Shown here: piece after piece, positions 25,040 to 34,605 of the stretch
Layout: each line of letters begins with the position of its first letter
Numbering within the stretch: position 1 is the stretch's first letter
Notes under the pieces: generated by a model
Database searches by the model: none
The model's input: the letters and a program-made list of their open reading frames with translations, nothing else
Told to the model about the DNA's origin: nothing
Translations under genes and position numbers: made by a program
Source: an uncultured Bacteroidota bacterium
GTDB lineage: Bacteria; Bacteroidota; Bacteroidia; Chitinophagales; Chitinophagaceae
Direction of reading: 5' to 3'
DNA length: 58,250 nt
Assembly: GCA_903938445.1 (NCBI GenBank)
Contig: CAJADG010000019.1
Span: 1 to 58,250, forward strand

Positions 25040-25110
25040 CGAAAAATTAGCATATAGGGCTTTTTTCGTAGATTGATTTTTGTATCAAAAATGTTAAGAT
25101 TTAAGAAAAA

Positions 25111-26589
25111 ATGGCAAAAGAACTAACAACACGTGCAGCCGACTATTCACAGTGGTATAATGATTTAATCTTAAAAGGCGAATTGGCCGATTATAGTGCC
25201 GTTAGAGGCTGTATGGTGATTAAGCCATATGGATATGCACTTTGGGAAAATATGCAAGCTGCTTTAGATAAAATGTTTAAGGATACGGGTCATCAAAATG
25301 CCTATTTTCCATTATTTGTTCCTAAATCTTTATTTGAGGCCGAAGAAAAAAATGCGGAAGGTTTTGCAAAAGAATGTGCTATTGTTACACATTATAGATT
25401 AAAAACTGATCCTAATAATAAAGGAAAATTGATGGTGGATCCAGAGGCGAAATTGGAGGAAGAATTAATTGTTCGTCCAACAAGTGAAGCAATCATTTGG
25501 AACACCTATAAAACTTGGATTCAATCCTATCGTGATTTACCCATTTTAGTAAATCAATGGGCGAATGTGGTAAGATGGGAAATGAGAACGAGACTATTTT
25601 TACGTACTGCCGAATTTTTATGGCAGGAAGGTCACACTGCACATGCAAGTAAGGAAGAGGCCATTGCTGAGACGGTACAAATGTTAAATGTGTATGCTGA
25701 CTTTGCAGAAAACTGGATGGCTGTTCCTGTAATTAAAGGAGTTAAGTCGGCTAATGAAAGATTTGCAGGTGCTGAAGACACTTATTGTATTGAGGCTTTA
25801 ATGCAGGATGGCAAAGCTTTACAAGCAGGTACATCACACTTTTTAGGTCAAAATTTTGCAAAAGCATTTGATGTAAAATTTAGTGATAAGAATAATACTT
25901 TAGATTATGTGTGGGCTACAAGTTGGGGTGTGAGTACAAGATTAATTGGAGGATTGGTAATGACACATAGTGATGACCAGGGTTTAGTCTTGCCTCCAAG
26001 AATAGCGCCAATACAAGTTGTGATTGTTCCAATTTTTAAAGGGGAAGAACAAAAAGCTTTATTAGATGAAAAAGTGAATGCCATGGTTGCCTCTTTCAAA
26101 GCAGCAGGTATTCGTGTAAAATATGATGATTCTGATAATCAAAGACCAGGTTGGAAATTTGCAGAATATGAATTGAAAGGAGTACCAGTGCGTATTGCAG
26201 TGGGCCCAAGAGATTTGGAAAACAATCAGGTTGAAATTGCACGTAGAGATACCAAAGAAAAAACCACTATTTCAATGGATGGTTTAACTGAAACAGTAAA
26301 TAATTTATTATTAGAAATTCAGTCCAATTTATTTAATCGTGCTAAGCAATATCGTGATGAACATATTACAAAAGCAGATACTTGGGAGGAGTTTGTAAAT
26401 ATATTAGATACGAAAGCAGGTTTTGTATCCGCTCATTGGGATGGCACACCTGAAACGGAAGAAAAAATTAAAGAATTATCTAAAGCAACCATCCGTTGTA
26501 TTCCTTTAGACAATACTTTGGAAGCAGGTAAATGTATTTTAACTGGCAACCCATCTACTCAACGCGTTTTATTTGCAAGAGCCTACTAA
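25111..26589 (+). CDS. proS: Proline--tRNA ligase, archaeal/eukaryotic type
   Basis: 492 residues; charges tRNA-Pro. It lacks the bacterial insertion (editing) domain and has the class II motifs in the arrangement of the eukaryote-like ProRS: motif 2 region [15 protein letters not shown] (about 170-184), PTSEAIIWN near 126-134, motif 3 [16 protein letters not shown] near 281-296, an anticodon-binding domain ([23 protein letters not shown]) and the C-terminal zinc-like domain ending RVLFARAY. Followed 10 bases later by truB in an apparent operon. Confidence 0.97.
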   Translation: MAKELTTRAADYSQWYNDLILKGELADYSAVRGCMVIKPYGYALWENMQAALDKMFKDTGHQNAYFPLFVPKSLFEAEEKNAEGFAKECAIVTHYRLKTDPNNKGKLMVDPEAKLEEELIVRPTSEAIIWNTYKTWIQSYRDLPILVNQWANVVRWEMRTRLFLRTAEFLWQEGHTAHASKEEAIAETVQMLNVYADFAENWMAVPVIKGVKSANERFAGAEDTYCIEALMQDGKALQAGTSHFLGQNFAKAFDVKFSDKNNTLDYVWATSWGVSTRLIGGLVMTHSDDQGLVLPPRIAPIQVVIVPIFKGEEQKALLDEKVNAMVASFKAAGIRVKYDDSDNQRPGWKFAEYELKGVPVRIAVGPRDLENNQVEIARRDTKEKTTISMDGLTETVNNLLLEIQSNLFNRAKQYRDEHITKADTWEEFVNILDTKAGFVSAHWDGTPETEEKIKELSKATIRCIPLDNTLEAGKCILTGNPSTQRVLFARAY

Positions 26590-26599
26590 GTAAATAAGG

Positions 26600-27307
26600 A
26601 TGAAGAAACAAGGACCTATTCCTGATGTACTCGTTCCTTATTTAGAGGGAAAAGTATTGCTTTTAGATAAGCCACTTCGTTGGACTTCCTTTAAAATGAT
26701 ACGACGTGTTCGTGGACTTACATTTGTACAAAAAGTAGGTCATGCAGGAACCCTTGATCCTTTAGCTACAGGTTTATTAATTATTTGCACTGGAAAATGT
26801 ACCAAGCAAATAAATGATTACATGGGCATGATTAAAGAGTATACGGGGACGCTAGTTTTAGGCGCAACCACAACAACCTTTGATTTAGAATCTGAGCCTG
26901 AAAATGTTAAGTCAATTGATCACATCACCATTGATCAAATTCAAAATACCACAAAACAATTTATTGGGGAAATTATGCAATTGCCTCCACAGCATTCTGC
27001 CATAAAAAAAGATGGTGTGAGGTTGTATGAAACAGCAAGACAGGGCATTGAAGTAAAAGTAGATCCAAGAAAAATTAATATTTATACTTTTGAAATCACA
27101 AAAATAGATTTACCTAATATTGATTTCAGGGTAGTTTGTTCAACAGGTACTTATATTAGAAGTTTGGTAAATGATTTTGGTCAAGCACTTGGAGTAGGTG
27201 CCTATATGAGTGCATTAAGACGTACCAAGATTGGTGATTTTGATATTAAAGATGCAATCACTTGGGAAGACCTTCGTGACGAGGTAGAAGTTTTATTAAA
27301 AGGGTAG
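26600..27307 (+). CDS. truB: tRNA pseudouridine(55) synthase
   Basis: 235 residues; makes pseudouridine 55 in the T loop of tRNAs. Seen: LLLDKPLRWTSF near 20-31, the catalytic GHAGTLDPLATGLL (Asp near 55), LPPQHSAIKKDGVRLYETAR around 134-153 and VVCSTGTYIRSLVNDFG near 180-196. It lacks the C-terminal PUA domain of longer TruBs, typical for Bacteroidota. Its last 12 bases overlap the 3' end of the convergent BamA-like gene. Confidence 0.96.
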   Translation: MKKQGPIPDVLVPYLEGKVLLLDKPLRWTSFKMIRRVRGLTFVQKVGHAGTLDPLATGLLIICTGKCTKQINDYMGMIKEYTGTLVLGATTTTFDLESEPENVKSIDHITIDQIQNTTKQFIGEIMQLPPQHSAIKKDGVRLYETARQGIEVKVDPRKINIYTFEITKIDLPNIDFRVVCSTGTYIRSLVNDFGQALGVGAYMSALRRTKIGDFDIKDAITWEDLRDEVEVLLKG

Positions 27308-29671
27308 TCCAATACCAAATTGCCATGCATAGTTGTTAACCCTCGTGCCATTGGGTTTTACCTCAGTCCACTTCATATTGTTAACATCCAACCATCCATT
27401 GTTGTAGCTTCTCGAAGGGTCTTTTAATTTCATTGCATAGTCAATCCTGATTAAGAAATAATTAAAGTCAATTCTTAATCCTGTACCTACACCAATCGCT
27501 ACATCTTTATATAATTTATTGAATTCAAAGCCTGCATTTGGGTCAAGCTTCGTGTCTCTAGTGTTCCAAATATTACCCATGTCGGTAAATAATGCAGAGC
27601 CAATTTTATAGCTACCTAGTTGTACAATATTGAATCGGTATTCAAAATTGGTTTCTAATTGCATATCCCCAAATCGATCAAAATTTTGACTCTTGCTACT
27701 CGTATCATAAAATTGAGAACTACCCAGTCCCAATTGTCTTAATCCCCATGCACGCATACTATAAGGACCACCCGCTGTGAATTGTTTAAAGAAAGGCAAT
27801 TGACCTCCAAGAGCACCATCATTGCTATAATTATTACCCCAGCCTCCCATAAATCTCCAAGCCAATTCGGAGTAGTCGTATTTTATTAACTTTCTTAATT
27901 CTACTTCAGCTTTTATATATCTGTAAATATTTTTTTGTGTGTTGGATGATAAACCAACTATACCACCTGCTTCTTCCATACCAAACCTGAAATAATTATT
28001 TTGTCTTGGATTATTTTGAGCAGGTCCAGAATGAATAAAGCTAATGGTTTGACTTACTACATTTCCATTATTAAAAGAGGACCGTAGGAATGGGTTTAAA
28101 ATTAATAAGCTATCTAATTTTGCAAATTTTTGCAAATTATAAAACTCAATATTCAATGGCTTATAAGACAAAATATTTTCCCCTCCATTTTTATTATTTT
28201 TCCACTCATACCCCCAATTAGTTGTAAATGATTTTAGTTGATAATAATTTAATCGATCAATATAGGATCCGTTTAATGAAAAGTTAGATTTATTATTACT
28301 CGTCAAAGATTTATGAATAGGAGTAAATGGAATTAATAATTCAGGGAAACTATATGTTTGTCCAATATTGAATAACAATGTTTGTGTTAGATTACTATTA
28401 TTTAAATCTAATTCAATTCCTGTCCTTAAATTACTAATGGATTGGATTGATTTTTTACCCACATTTCGATCCCTATAAGTAAGACTAGTTGATAGACCTA
28501 GTAAGTTGCCTGCTCCAATTTGAGCAGTATTTCTACTGCCTTCTAAATCTAAATTTAAATTATGGCGAAGGTTTGGAACTAAAAAATAATTCAAATGAAC
28601 ACTGTCATTTATAATATTGGATCTAGCATCAATTTGTTGCCAAGCGCCAAGACTACTATAATTATTAAGTGTTTTATAAAATAATTTTTCATTGTATAGG
28701 TCGCCTTTTTGAATCATAGATTGTTCTGCAAAAAGGGAGGACTTAAAAACTGGTTTAATAAAAGCATGCGTAATATCCTTGTATTCTTCTTTAAATTTTC
28801 TACCATTTAATAAAATCGAATCTGGATTATCTGATAGCGTAAGGTCTGCAAAAAAGGTTTGCTTGTTTATTGGGTATATTTTTGTAACAGTGGTGTCAAT
28901 ATTTCTTAATTGAAAGCTAATCTTCCAGCTTGGATTTTCTTTACTTTTCTTATTGGCATCTTGCACTTGTGAAACCTGTGCTAAAGGATCTAAGTTCAAC
29001 GTCATCAAAGAGGTATTTAGCGTATCTACTTCAGCAAATATTTTTTCTTTTGTAAAATTGTAATACCCTTTATTTCTAAATAATGCAACTAGTCTATCTA
29101 ATTCATTGTCGATAGATTCATTTGAAAAAGCCATCCCTTTTTTAACGTATGCATTATCAATATTTTCGTTTACAATAGCTTGTAAGGGCTTGTTATTCAA
29201 TTGATAGGTAATCGTGTCAATAATTGTTTTTTTATTTAAGAGAATATCCATTGTTAGAGATACTCTATATTCATTGTGAATGGTGTCTACTTTCTCCAAT
29301 AAGCTTAGTTTTGGATGATTATAACCAACAGATGCAAGATAGTTTTGCATAAAATGAATAGTTCTTTCAATTCTTTCAGGTTGATAAGCAATGGGTTGAA
29401 TTAAAGTATTGAAAATTCCAAATTGTCTAACTCTTTTCGCTTTCAAACTATCATCCCAATACGAGTCTAAATTGTAACTGAGCTCGTGCAATGATTTTTT
29501 AGTATCGGGATCTTTGATGACTATTTTATTATCAAAAACAAATGCTTTTTCTTTAGGATACTCGTGTATAGTTGCTTTTTTGATGTCTGTACATGCATTT
29601 ATCAAAAATAAAAGGCCCAGTAATGAGCTACTTGAGAAGAAACTAATATTTTTGAGCTTCCGTAATAACAT
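27296..29671 (-). CDS. BamA/TamA-like outer-membrane lipoprotein (surface-antigen barrel)
   Basis: 791 residues from the ATG at 29671. The N terminus MLLRKLKNISFF...GLLFLINAC looks like a lipoprotein signal. Residues to about 380 include POTRA-like pieces (NVDNAYVKKGMAFSNESIDNELDRLVALFRNKGYYNF-type helix-strand signals); the C-terminal part is an Omp85 barrel, with the conserved FTAGGPYSMRAW (VRG-type motif region) near 660 and the closing GVGTGLRIDFNYFLIRIDYAMKLKD and final Phe. Such 'TamL-like' lipoproteins in Bacteroidota help insert or export surface proteins. The -7 element of this gene lies inside the divergent methyltransferase gene, see findings. Confidence 0.85.
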   Translation of the reverse strand: MLLRKLKNISFFSSSSLLGLLFLINACTDIKKATIHEYPKEKAFVFDNKIVIKDPDTKKSLHELSYNLDSYWDDSLKAKRVRQFGIFNTLIQPIAYQPERIERTIHFMQNYLASVGYNHPKLSLLEKVDTIHNEYRVSLTMDILLNKKTIIDTITYQLNNKPLQAIVNENIDNAYVKKGMAFSNESIDNELDRLVALFRNKGYYNFTKEKIFAEVDTLNTSLMTLNLDPLAQVSQVQDANKKSKENPSWKISFQLRNIDTTVTKIYPINKQTFFADLTLSDNPDSILLNGRKFKEEYKDITHAFIKPVFKSSLFAEQSMIQKGDLYNEKLFYKTLNNYSSLGAWQQIDARSNIINDSVHLNYFLVPNLRHNLNLDLEGSRNTAQIGAGNLLGLSTSLTYRDRNVGKKSIQSISNLRTGIELDLNNSNLTQTLLFNIGQTYSFPELLIPFTPIHKSLTSNNKSNFSLNGSYIDRLNYYQLKSFTTNWGYEWKNNKNGGENILSYKPLNIEFYNLQKFAKLDSLLILNPFLRSSFNNGNVVSQTISFIHSGPAQNNPRQNNYFRFGMEEAGGIVGLSSNTQKNIYRYIKAEVELRKLIKYDYSELAWRFMGGWGNNYSNDGALGGQLPFFKQFTAGGPYSMRAWGLRQLGLGSSQFYDTSSKSQNFDRFGDMQLETNFEYRFNIVQLGSYKIGSALFTDMGNIWNTRDTKLDPNAGFEFNKLYKDVAIGVGTGLRIDFNYFLIRIDYAMKLKDPSRSYNNGWLDVNNMKWTEVKPNGTRVNNYAWQFGIGLPF
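29647..29654 (+). promoter_or_regulatory. -7 element of the TrmH gene, inside the BamA-like CDS
   Basis: TATTTTTG, exact match, 15 bases before the ATG at 29670. It lies within codons about 6-9 of the divergent BamA-like lipoprotein gene. Confidence 0.55.
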
Positions 29672-30416
29672 GAAGATGATAAATAAGAATGAGCTCAAAT
29701 ATATTCAATCTTTTGCCCATAAAAAACATTGGGCGCAAGAATCTGTATTTATCATTGAGGGCCCCAAAATGCTACAAGAGGCTATTCAGGCAAATTGGGT
29801 GATTGAAAAGATATATGCAACAAAAGAATGGGATGCCAATTTGGGTAATAGCGGGGGAGATATAGAGGAGATTGATGATATCATGTTGTCTAGGATCAGC
29901 CATTTACAAACTCCCAATCAAGTAGTGGCTTTAGTACAAAAAAAGCAATACACAACACCTGTTCATTATGAGGATAATTTTACCATTGTCTTAGATGGTA
30001 TTCAGGATCCCGGTAATTTAGGGACAATTATTAGAACTGCAGATTGGTTTGGGATTCAACAAATATTAGTAACCGAAGATACTGCTGGCCTATACAATCC
30101 TAAAGTTATTCAAAGTACCATGGGCAGCTGTTTTAGAGTTAGCGTACAAGTTGCCGATGTAGCGTCTATTTTAACAAAATCAAAGCTTCCAGTAGTGGGT
30201 ACTTTGTTAAACGGAAGTTCGGTATACAAAGAAAAAATTTCACCAAATGGATTTTTAATTATTGGAAATGAGTCAAAAGGGATAAGGCCCAATTTAAAAG
30301 AACTCATTACGCAGCCAATTTCTATTCCTAGTTTTGGGGCCGCTGAGTCACTAAATGCAGCAGTAGCTGCAGGTATAGTTATGTCACATTGGAAATTGAG
30401 TAACAGTAATTTTTAA
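29670..30416 (+). CDS. TrmH/SpoU family RNA 2'-O-methyltransferase
   Basis: 248 residues, an SPOUT trefoil-knot methyltransferase that uses S-adenosylmethionine to methylate a ribose 2'-OH in tRNA or rRNA. It has an N-terminal substrate-binding domain (YIQSFAHKKH, FIIEGPKMLQEAI), then the knot motifs LDGIQDPGNLGTIIRTADWFGI, LIIGNESKGI and SLNAAVAAGI. The target nucleotide is not predictable. A longer frame to 29514 exists but its extension is antisense to the lipoprotein gene; ATG at 29670 or 29676 gives the family-like N terminus. The start codon overlaps that of the divergent gene in a CATG at 29669-29672. Confidence 0.93.
   Translation: MKMINKNELKYIQSFAHKKHWAQESVFIIEGPKMLQEAIQANWVIEKIYATKEWDANLGNSGGDIEEIDDIMLSRISHLQTPNQVVALVQKKQYTTPVHYEDNFTIVLDGIQDPGNLGTIIRTADWFGIQQILVTEDTAGLYNPKVIQSTMGSCFRVSVQVADVASILTKSKLPVVGTLLNGSSVYKEKISPNGFLIIGNESKGIRPNLKELITQPISIPSFGAAESLNAAVAAGIVMSHWKLSNSNF
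29696..29703 (-). promoter_or_regulatory. -7 element of the BamA-like gene, inside the TrmH CDS
   Basis: On the minus strand TATATTTG, exact match, 24 bases before the ATG at 29671. It lies in codons about 9-12 of the TrmH gene. Confidence 0.55.
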
Positions 30417-31600
30417 TCAAACTTGATAGCTTTTGCAGGATTTATCTTCTTAATCCATAATGTTGGAATAAGGAAAGATAAATAACTCACTACCGCTGTG
30501 CCAATGATCACCAATATTATTTGCGATGCGTACATTTTAATTGGCATGGTTTTTATAAAATAAGCGGTCTCGTCCAATTGAATCCAGCCAAATTGTTTTT
30601 GCATTATTGAAAAGCCAACACCAATAAAAGTTCCTATACCAATACCTAACCAACAAATAAAACTTGCTTGGTATAAAAATATGGAGCGTATAAAACCATC
30701 GCTTGCTCCTAAAGCAGTTAATGTACCAATCATATTAACTCTTTCAAGCATTAAAATAAATAGGCAAGTCAATAAATTGACGATGGCAATGATGAGTAAA
30801 ATGGTGATGATTACATTTCGATTAACAGTTTGTACATTTATCCAATCAAAAATTTGTGGGTAATAATCTGTTATACTAGTGGCCACTAAATTTTTAGGTA
30901 ATTCTGCTTGAATTTCATCTGCTACTGTGGTGATTGTGTTGTTTTCTTTTAAACTAATGCTATAACCATCAATTGGATGCTTGGCTTGATTCAATTGTTG
31001 AAGCATCTTGATATCGGTTAAAACAAATTGGCGATCATAATCTTCTATTCCTGAGTGATACCAACCAATTACTTTCATTTTTCTTTGCTGTACAGACCCA
31101 TTGTTCATAAAATACAAACGAATACTACTATCTAATGGAATGTTTAATTTAATAGCAAGTGCATCTGATATAATAATGTTATTATTATTGCTTGAATCAT
31201 TGGATTGTGTAGGCTCAAATGACTTCCCTTTAATTAAAAAAGGTATATTATAATTTGTTGGAATTCCTTTTACGATAACCCCTTCAATATCTTGTTTATA
31301 AGATAAGACGGATGATTGAATAGCAAAAGGAGTGATACGCTCAATTTTTGAATTTTTCAATTTTAATCCTGCCTGATTTTCTATAGGTAGTCCACTTACA
31401 GATCCTATTCTTATATGCCCCCAAAATTTAAATACCTTTTCGGATATACTTTCTTGAAAACCGTTTACAATAGATAATGTAATAATTATGGCAGCAACAC
31501 TAATGGATGTAGCGGCAATAGATAGCCTTACAATAAAGCGGGTGTAGCTTTTTTGTTTTTGAAAACTAATTTTTTTGGCAATTTCGAAAGGAGTAGACAA
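30413..31600 (-). CDS. FtsX-like ABC transporter permease (LolE/LolC-like)
   Basis: 395 residues, four membrane helices: one after the N-terminal cytoplasmic FEIAKKISFQKQKSYTRFIVRLS (about 25-47), a large periplasmic domain, then three near 265-295, 310-340 and 360-385. This matches the MacB/LolCE permease family that extracts lipoproteins from the inner membrane; no ATPase gene is adjacent, so the partner is elsewhere. The start codon is TTG at 31600, giving the family-typical MSTPFEIAKK; TAGATTTG 20 bases upstream supports it. The stop overlaps the TrmH stop by 4 bases. Confidence 0.88.
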   Translation of the reverse strand: MSTPFEIAKKISFQKQKSYTRFIVRLSIAATSISVAAIIITLSIVNGFQESISEKVFKFWGHIRIGSVSGLPIENQAGLKLKNSKIERITPFAIQSSVLSYKQDIEGVIVKGIPTNYNIPFLIKGKSFEPTQSNDSSNNNNIIISDALAIKLNIPLDSSIRLYFMNNGSVQQRKMKVIGWYHSGIEDYDRQFVLTDIKMLQQLNQAKHPIDGYSISLKENNTITTVADEIQAELPKNLVATSITDYYPQIFDWINVQTVNRNVIITILLIIAIVNLLTCLFILMLERVNMIGTLTALGASDGFIRSIFLYQASFICWLGIGIGTFIGVGFSIMQKQFGWIQLDETAYFIKTMPIKMYASQIILVIIGTAVVSYLSFLIPTLWIKKINPAKAIKFD

Positions 31601-31619
31601 AGCTTGTTTTTATTATATA

Positions 31620-31627
31620 CAAATCTA
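31620..31627 (-). promoter_or_regulatory. -7 element of the LolE/FtsX-like permease gene
   Basis: TAGATTTG on the minus strand, exact TAnnTTTG, about 20 bases before the TTG start at 31600. Confidence 0.5.
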
Positions 31628-31676
31628 ATTTTTTCTCTTTATATATTTAGATTTATCAGTTAGTTTCGTAGGAGCA

Positions 31677-32960
31677 ATGAAAAAAGCAATGATTCGAACT
31701 AGTATATTATTATTTTGGCTGATTTTTGGCCTTGGAAAGTCCTTTGCGCAAGTAAATCCCGATAAGGTTTATGATTTTACAATTCATACTGCTTTGATTG
31801 CACCATTGGGTAGGCCCTTGGATGCCCCTGTTTTATTTTTAAATTCGAGGGAGCAATTGCAAATTAGCTTTGATGATTTTAAAGCTCAATACCAAGACTA
31901 CTATTATACCATTGAATTAGTGGATAGTGCATGGAAGTCCATTCAAATGAATGACTTTGAATATGTGAATGGTTTTAATCAAAATAAAATCACTTCCTAC
32001 AGCATTTCGTCCATAGCTGCGCAAAAATACTTTCATTATCAATTTAATTTCCCCAATAATTATTGCAGTCCAAAATTATCTGGCAATTACATTTTAAAAG
32101 TGTATTCCGATAATAACAAAGACAAAATAGTTTTTTCAAAAAGATTTTTTGTTGTTGAAAATTTGACAGAATTAAACGCATTAGTGCAAGCTCCTTTTGA
32201 TGGGGCCATTACTAGATCTCATCAAAAAATAAAATTAGCGATAGATATAAAAAATGTACTCAACTTTCAAAATGACCAGCTTAAGGTAAAAGTGATTCAA
32301 AATAATAGGTATAATGATAGTAAAGAAGTAAGCTCACCCAGTTTTATAAGAGGAAATATATTAGAATTTAACAATGAAGAAGATCTCTTATTTCCTGGTG
32401 GGAATGAATATAGATGGTTGGATTTACAAAGTTTACGTTTAAGATCAGATAGAATAGCAACCATTGAAAATCATTCATCATTATCTACCATCATTGTAAA
32501 ACCAGATTTTTCTAGAACCGACATTTTGTATAACTCTTTTCGTGATTTAAATGGTGGGTACCTCATTATGAATACCGAGTCTTTGCAAAGTGAAATTCAA
32601 AATGACTACGCCTCGGTAACTTTTACGTATGTTACCAAGGATCGAAAACCTTTATTGGATAAAAAAGTTTATTTAGCAGGAGCAATAACTAATAATGTGT
32701 TAGATAAAAATGCTGAAATGCAATTTGATGTGAAGCAGGGGGTATATCAAAAAACATTTTTACTAAAGCAAGGCTATTATAGCTATAGTTATATATTAAG
32801 AGATCGAGAGCTTCCCAATTATATGGAAGATTTTGTGGAAACAGAAGGTTGTTATGCCGAAACAGAGAATAATTACTTGGTACTAGTTTATTATCACGCT
32901 CCTGGAACTAGAAATGATCAAATTATTGGCTTTTTAAATATTAATAGCAAACAGAATTAG
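31677..32960 (+). CDS. Type IX secretion plug-domain protein (DUF5103 family)
   Basis: 427 residues with signal peptide (about 1-25, ending SFAQ). From memory of the family, the N-terminal VYDFTIHTALIAPLGRPLDAPVLFLNSREQLQISFDDF and following DYYYTIELVDSAW match DUF5103, now named as type IX secretion system plug protein, which closes the periplasmic side of the SprA translocon until cargo arrives. Two to three beta-sandwich-like regions fill the rest. No other T9SS gene is in the window. A TAGTTTCG near-match element lies about 15 bases upstream. Confidence 0.85.
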   Translation: MKKAMIRTSILLFWLIFGLGKSFAQVNPDKVYDFTIHTALIAPLGRPLDAPVLFLNSREQLQISFDDFKAQYQDYYYTIELVDSAWKSIQMNDFEYVNGFNQNKITSYSISSIAAQKYFHYQFNFPNNYCSPKLSGNYILKVYSDNNKDKIVFSKRFFVVENLTELNALVQAPFDGAITRSHQKIKLAIDIKNVLNFQNDQLKVKVIQNNRYNDSKEVSSPSFIRGNILEFNNEEDLLFPGGNEYRWLDLQSLRLRSDRIATIENHSSLSTIIVKPDFSRTDILYNSFRDLNGGYLIMNTESLQSEIQNDYASVTFTYVTKDRKPLLDKKVYLAGAITNNVLDKNAEMQFDVKQGVYQKTFLLKQGYYSYSYILRDRELPNYMEDFVETEGCYAETENNYLVLVYYHAPGTRNDQIIGFLNINSKQN

Positions 32961-33005
32961 CCAAAATGGGGAGTAAATCTCCTTTTTTAATCCCCTCAAT
33001 TATGC

Positions 33006-33013
33006 TACATTTG
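33006..33013 (+). promoter_or_regulatory. -7 element of the SRP RNA gene
   Basis: TACATTTG, exact match, with the RNA 5' stem beginning five bases later at about 33018. The close fit between element and RNA end gives an internal calibration for promoter calls elsewhere in the window. Confidence 0.75.
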
Positions 33014-33017
33014 CAGC

Positions 33018-33111
33018 GGCAGGTCTTACACGACCAGCTCCTGCAGAACCTCCCCAGGACAGGAATGTAGCAAGGATAAGCGGTTGAGCGGTGCGATGTG
33101 AGTAGCCTGCC
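33018..33111 (+). ncRNA. ffs: Signal recognition particle RNA, small bacterial type (4.5S-like)
   Basis: About 94 bases. The 5' end GGCAGG pairs with CCTGCC at 33106-33111. The tip shows the universal SRP helix 8 layout: CAGG at 33055-33058, ACA, GGAA tetraloop at 33062-33065, TGT, and AGCA at 33069-33072, which is the same order as E. coli 4.5S RNA (CAGG-UCC-GGAA-GGA-AGCA). It binds Ffh to target membrane and secreted proteins. A T-run at about 33113-33118 follows the 3' end as a simple terminator. Exact ends are estimates. Confidence 0.9.
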
Positions 33112-33153
33112 ACTTTTTTATATTTTAAGTGGCATAACCTTAAACCTACCCAT

Positions 33154-33804
33154 ATGAAATTTTTTATCGACACAGGCAATTTAGCTCAAATTAAAGAAGC
33201 CAATGAACTTGGTATTTTAGACGGCGTTACAACCAATCCTTCCTTAATGGCTCAAGTAGGCGTTAAAGGAGAGGCGGCAATTGCTGCACACTATAAAGCA
33301 ATTTGTGATATTGTTGAAGGAGATATTAGTGCCGAAGTGTTGTCAACTGATTTTGCAACAATGGTGGAAGAAGGTAAAAAATTAGCTGCCATTCATCCAA
33401 ATATTGTTGTAAAAGTTCCAATGATTAAGGATGGTATTAAAGCCATCAAATGGTTTACTGATAATGGTATTCGTACCAACTGTACTTTAGTGTTTTCTGC
33501 AGGCCAAGCTATTTTAGCTGCCAAAGCAGGCGCTACTTATGTTTCACCATTTATAGGTCGTATTGATGATAGCTCTTGGGATGGAATGGAATTAATTAGC
33601 CAAATCCGTCACATCTATGATGTACAAGGATTTCAAACACAAATACTTGCTGCCTCTATCAGAAATGCCTTGCATATTGTAAAAGCTGCTGAAGCTGGCG
33701 CTGATGTTTGTACTTGTCCTTTAGATTCTATCTTAGGCTTGTTAAAGCATCCATTAACTGATATTGGGTTAGCTAAATTCTTAGAAGACGCTAAGAAAAT
33801 GTAG
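33154..33804 (+). CDS. Transaldolase-like fructose-6-phosphate aldolase (TalC/MipB type)
   Basis: 216 residues, short TalC-type aldolase of the pentose phosphate group. The Schiff-base lysine is Lys87 in NIVVKVPM; the N-terminal KFFIDTGNLAQIKEANELGILDGVTTNPSLM and the RIDDSSWDGMELI segment fit the family. Short members act either as transaldolase or as fructose-6-phosphate aldolase and sequence alone does not decide. Starts 42 bases after the SRP RNA; followed by a terminator. Confidence 0.93.
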   Translation: MKFFIDTGNLAQIKEANELGILDGVTTNPSLMAQVGVKGEAAIAAHYKAICDIVEGDISAEVLSTDFATMVEEGKKLAAIHPNIVVKVPMIKDGIKAIKWFTDNGIRTNCTLVFSAGQAILAAKAGATYVSPFIGRIDDSSWDGMELISQIRHIYDVQGFQTQILAASIRNALHIVKAAEAGADVCTCPLDSILGLLKHPLTDIGLAKFLEDAKKM

Positions 33805-33844
33805 TATAAATACAATTTGAATTAACAATTATTAATGTATATGG

Positions 33845-33874
33845 AAAGGCCTCGACATTGTCGGGGCTTTTTTA
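33845..33874 (+). terminator. Terminator after the transaldolase-like gene
   Basis: Stem AAGGCCTCGAC / GTCGGGGCTT with a short loop and six T. The stop codon of the convergent AlkD-like gene (33872-33874) lies in its T-tract. Confidence 0.8.
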
Positions 33875-34543
33875 TTGATGCTTCAGGGCTTCGCGCTTGG
33901 ATAAATTGGAAAGCTGAGGATGTGCTTTCACAAATTTCACTACCCATTTAGCGTCGGTATTGGCATAGGAACGTAATGCCCATCCAATGGCTTTACGAAT
34001 AAAAAAGTCTTCTTCTAATTGACAATGTTCAATGTAATCGGTGAGTATATCCGTATTCGTTTTTTCACGATACAAGAGTTGAAACAGAATACTCATACGC
34101 TTCAACCATTTATTATTGGAACGATTCCATTTAAAAGTATATTCTTGAATGTATTCTGGGTATTGAAGAAAAAATTTTCCTATGGCATGCGTGTTGGTAC
34201 TGTCTACAGAATCCCACCAACTATTATGGGTAATCATCCATTCAATTAGGGGCAATGTTTTTTTGCTCCATAATTTTTTATGATGTCCCAATAATTCAAT
34301 GGCAAAATAATGTAGCTCTCTTTGTGGTTCGTTAAAACATTCTTTTACGAGTGCACTTAATTCATTATGGTCCTTTATGGTATGCGTCTTGTAAAATGCT
34401 TTGGACAAAGACCTCCTTAATGGCGTTTTGATTCCATAAAATTCAAACTGATTCAACATATACGCTTTAGCCCCTTTTGCAATGGTAGCATTAGCATTGG
34501 CTGCAAAAATCTTTTGAATTTCTTTTAAGTAGGGGTGTGGCAT
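33872..34543 (-). CDS. AlkD-like DNA alkylation repair protein
   Basis: 223 residues of helical repeats, typical of the AlkC/AlkD DNA glycosylase family that removes 3- and 7-alkylated purines. Visible features: YGIKTPLRRSLSKAFYKT near 33-50, NSWWDSVDSTNTHAIGKFF near 107-125 (with the Trp and Asp expected at the lesion site), FIRKAIGWALRSYA near 175-188. No second repair gene is next to it. Downstream of the Gfo/Idh gene by 62 bases on the same strand; a TACTTTTA near-match could be its own promoter. Confidence 0.85.
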   Translation of the reverse strand: MPHPYLKEIQKIFAANANATIAKGAKAYMLNQFEFYGIKTPLRRSLSKAFYKTHTIKDHNELSALVKECFNEPQRELHYFAIELLGHHKKLWSKKTLPLIEWMITHNSWWDSVDSTNTHAIGKFFLQYPEYIQEYTFKWNRSNNKWLKRMSILFQLLYREKTNTDILTDYIEHCQLEEDFFIRKAIGWALRSYANTDAKWVVKFVKAHPQLSNLSKREALKHQ

Positions 34544-34605
34544 TTGATCTTTTCTATTCTAAAAGTATTCGGTATAAGTAATATGTTTTGAAAGTATTGG
34601 GTTTA

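Noticed and set aside
29514..29669. 5' extension of the TrmH gene by 52 codons
   Set aside because: It is antisense to the lipoprotein signal and does not match the TrmH N terminus; ATG at 29670 or 29676 fits.
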